Source of the DNA: Roseibium aestuarii
Lineage (GTDB): Bacteria; Pseudomonadota; Alphaproteobacteria; Rhizobiales; Stappiaceae
DNA length: 64,000 nucleotides
NCBI RefSeq assembly: GCF_008477545.1
Contig: NZ_VORA01000004.1
Span: 124,001-188,000, forward strand
Direction of reading: 5' to 3'
In this document: piece after piece, positions 63,093-64,000 of the stretch
Numbering within the stretch: position 1 is the stretch's first letter
Layout: every line of letters starts with the position of its first letter
Translations under genes and position numbers: made by a program
Notes under the pieces: generated by a model
Told to the model about the DNA's origin: nothing
Databases searched by the model: none
The model's input: the letters and a program-made list of their open reading frames with translations, nothing else

Positions 63093-64000
63093 ATGTTCAA
63101 TCCCCTCGATCTGCTGGAACCCGAGGAGGCGGTCGGCAATCTGTGGCACGACTGGGCAAGCCGCCTGGCTGCCGAGCGTGGGAACGAGGCTGAAGCCGTC
63201 CATCTCGATCAGGTCCGGACCAGCGTTGCCGTGCTCTTTCGGGCGCTCGGTGGTGAAGGGGGGATCGAAATCTGCGAGGCGGTTCCGGTGCCCGCTCGTC
63301 ACCGCCTGAGCGTGGCGCACCGGCTTGGCGATTCCCGGCAGATGGTGACCCCGGCCCGTTTCGACGGAAGCCGGCTCCACCTGCCGGCGCGGATCGATAC
63401 CTTCTCCTCCGCCGGGTTGAACCGGGCCGCCTATCTCTGGATCGCTGCGCTGGCAGCCCGCACCGAGCAGCTGCCGCTCTGGCCGGAGGATCCGCTGGCG
63501 GCCGACGTGGCGCAGGTCCGCGCGCTCGGGCGCGCGACCGCGCAGGTGGTCGCTGCATGTCCGGGCCTGCTCAAGGCCTATGTCGAGCTGAAACGGGAGC
63601 TTCTCGATCTGTGGCGGCCCGATCCCCATGGCGCGGACGAGGTCGCCCTTTGCGAATTGGTTCGGCACGCGCTTGGCGGGGATGCGCCCCAGACCGCGAG
63701 GGCCGACGTGCTGGAGCATCTGGATCTGAAGGACATCAGGTCGTCCGGATCCTACCAATCGCCCCCCGACATCCCCATCTGGCCGCGCCTCGGTGGCAGG
63801 TCGGCCGTCGCGGGGGCCTGTCCCGACGACCCTGGTCAGGCGCCTCCGGGTGCGGCCACCACGACCAGGAAGATGGCCCGCCGCGAGAACCGCGACCAGA
63901 CAAACCGTCGGGACAGTTTCATTGTCTATCGGTTCGAGGCCATCCTGAGCTGGGTCGAGAGCCTCAACCTGCATCGTCCGGTGGAAGACGACGACGAGGA
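63093..64000 (+). CDS. norD: NorD, cut by window edge
   Basis: Partner of NorQ in nitric oxide reductase activation. ATG 63093 has AGGAGG five bases upstream. Only the first ~302 residues are in the window; the protein should be roughly twice as long, with a C-terminal von Willebrand A domain not yet reached. The visible part begins MAMFNPLDLLEPEEAVGNLW, contains NRAAYLWIAALAAR, and ends in an acidic stretch (PVEDDDEE). No frameshift seen. Confidence 0.9.
   Translation, partial: MFNPLDLLEPEEAVGNLWHDWASRLAAERGNEAEAVHLDQVRTSVAVLFRALGGEGGIEICEAVPVPARHRLSVAHRLGDSRQMVTPARFDGSRLHLPARIDTFSSAGLNRAAYLWIAALAARTEQLPLWPEDPLAADVAQVRALGRATAQVVAACPGLLKAYVELKRELLDLWRPDPHGADEVALCELVRHALGGDAPQTARADVLEHLDLKDIRSSGSYQSPPDIPIWPRLGGRSAVAGACPDDPGQAPPGAATTTRKMARRENRDQTNRRDSFIVYRFEAILSWVESLNLHRPVEDDDE

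Overview
The window is GC-rich, densely packed bacterial chromosome. Gene content points to an alphaproteobacterium of the Hyphomicrobiales/Rhodobacterales type, with a Stappia/Pannonibacter/Labrenzia-like relative as my best guess. The reasons are many ABC and TRAP uptake systems, NirK/pseudoazurin/NnrR/NorCBQD denitrification genes, a VPLPA-CTERM protein and alphaproteobacterial-style flagellin. I saw no rRNA, tRNA, CRISPR array, transposase or prophage. Nearly all genes have clear family identity; the interest lies in unusual architectures, gene combinations and regulatory DNA.

Layout. 1-1799: a flagellin cut by the window edge, then an ECF sigma factor (1937-2629) and a MacAB-type export pair (3390-6651). 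6738-10638: a TRAP transporter whose small subunit carries an extra TM2/coiled-coil region. 10997-11788: a secreted LprI-like protein. 12230-20387: an AmiC/AmiR-controlled amide system made of a sensor, an ANTAR antiterminator, a dipeptide-type ABC transporter and an acetamidase/formamidase, with an intrinsic terminator in its leader. 20445-21041: a VPLPA-CTERM surface protein.

21246-32096: a divergent regulon around a FadR-type regulator. One arm is a dipeptide-type ABC transporter. The other encodes an amidase, a diaminopropionate ammonia-lyase, an N-carbamoyl-D-amino-acid hydrolase and a racemase-family protein. I read this as a candidate catabolic pathway for carbamoylated or acylated 2,3-diaminopropionate-type compounds ending in pyruvate and ammonia; it is the most likely undescribed system here. 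32309-37644: IclR regulator, polar amino-acid ABC transporter, HutG and HutF, i.e. the last two steps of the formylglutamate branch of histidine degradation without the earlier steps. 37911-43371: an Orn/Lys/Arg decarboxylase facing PuuB and PuuA (putrescine gamma-glutamylation), separated by a palindromic intergenic mosaic. 43462-48615: a LacI-type regulator divergent from an ABC importer of unknown substrate, with a near-perfect operator palindrome between them.

48632-54670: a four-gene signalling operon (CHASE3/GAF hybrid kinase with three receivers, CheR, CheB, receiver-kinase). 55104-64000: denitrification genes nnrS, nirK, nirV, pseudoazurin, nnrR, a DUF1858 protein, norC, norB, norQ and a truncated norD. 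FNR/NnrR-type boxes lie at matching class-II spacing before nirK, pseudoazurin and norC. Together these reduce nitrite to nitrous oxide: NnrR senses NO, pseudoazurin delivers electrons to NirK, and NorCB removes NO.
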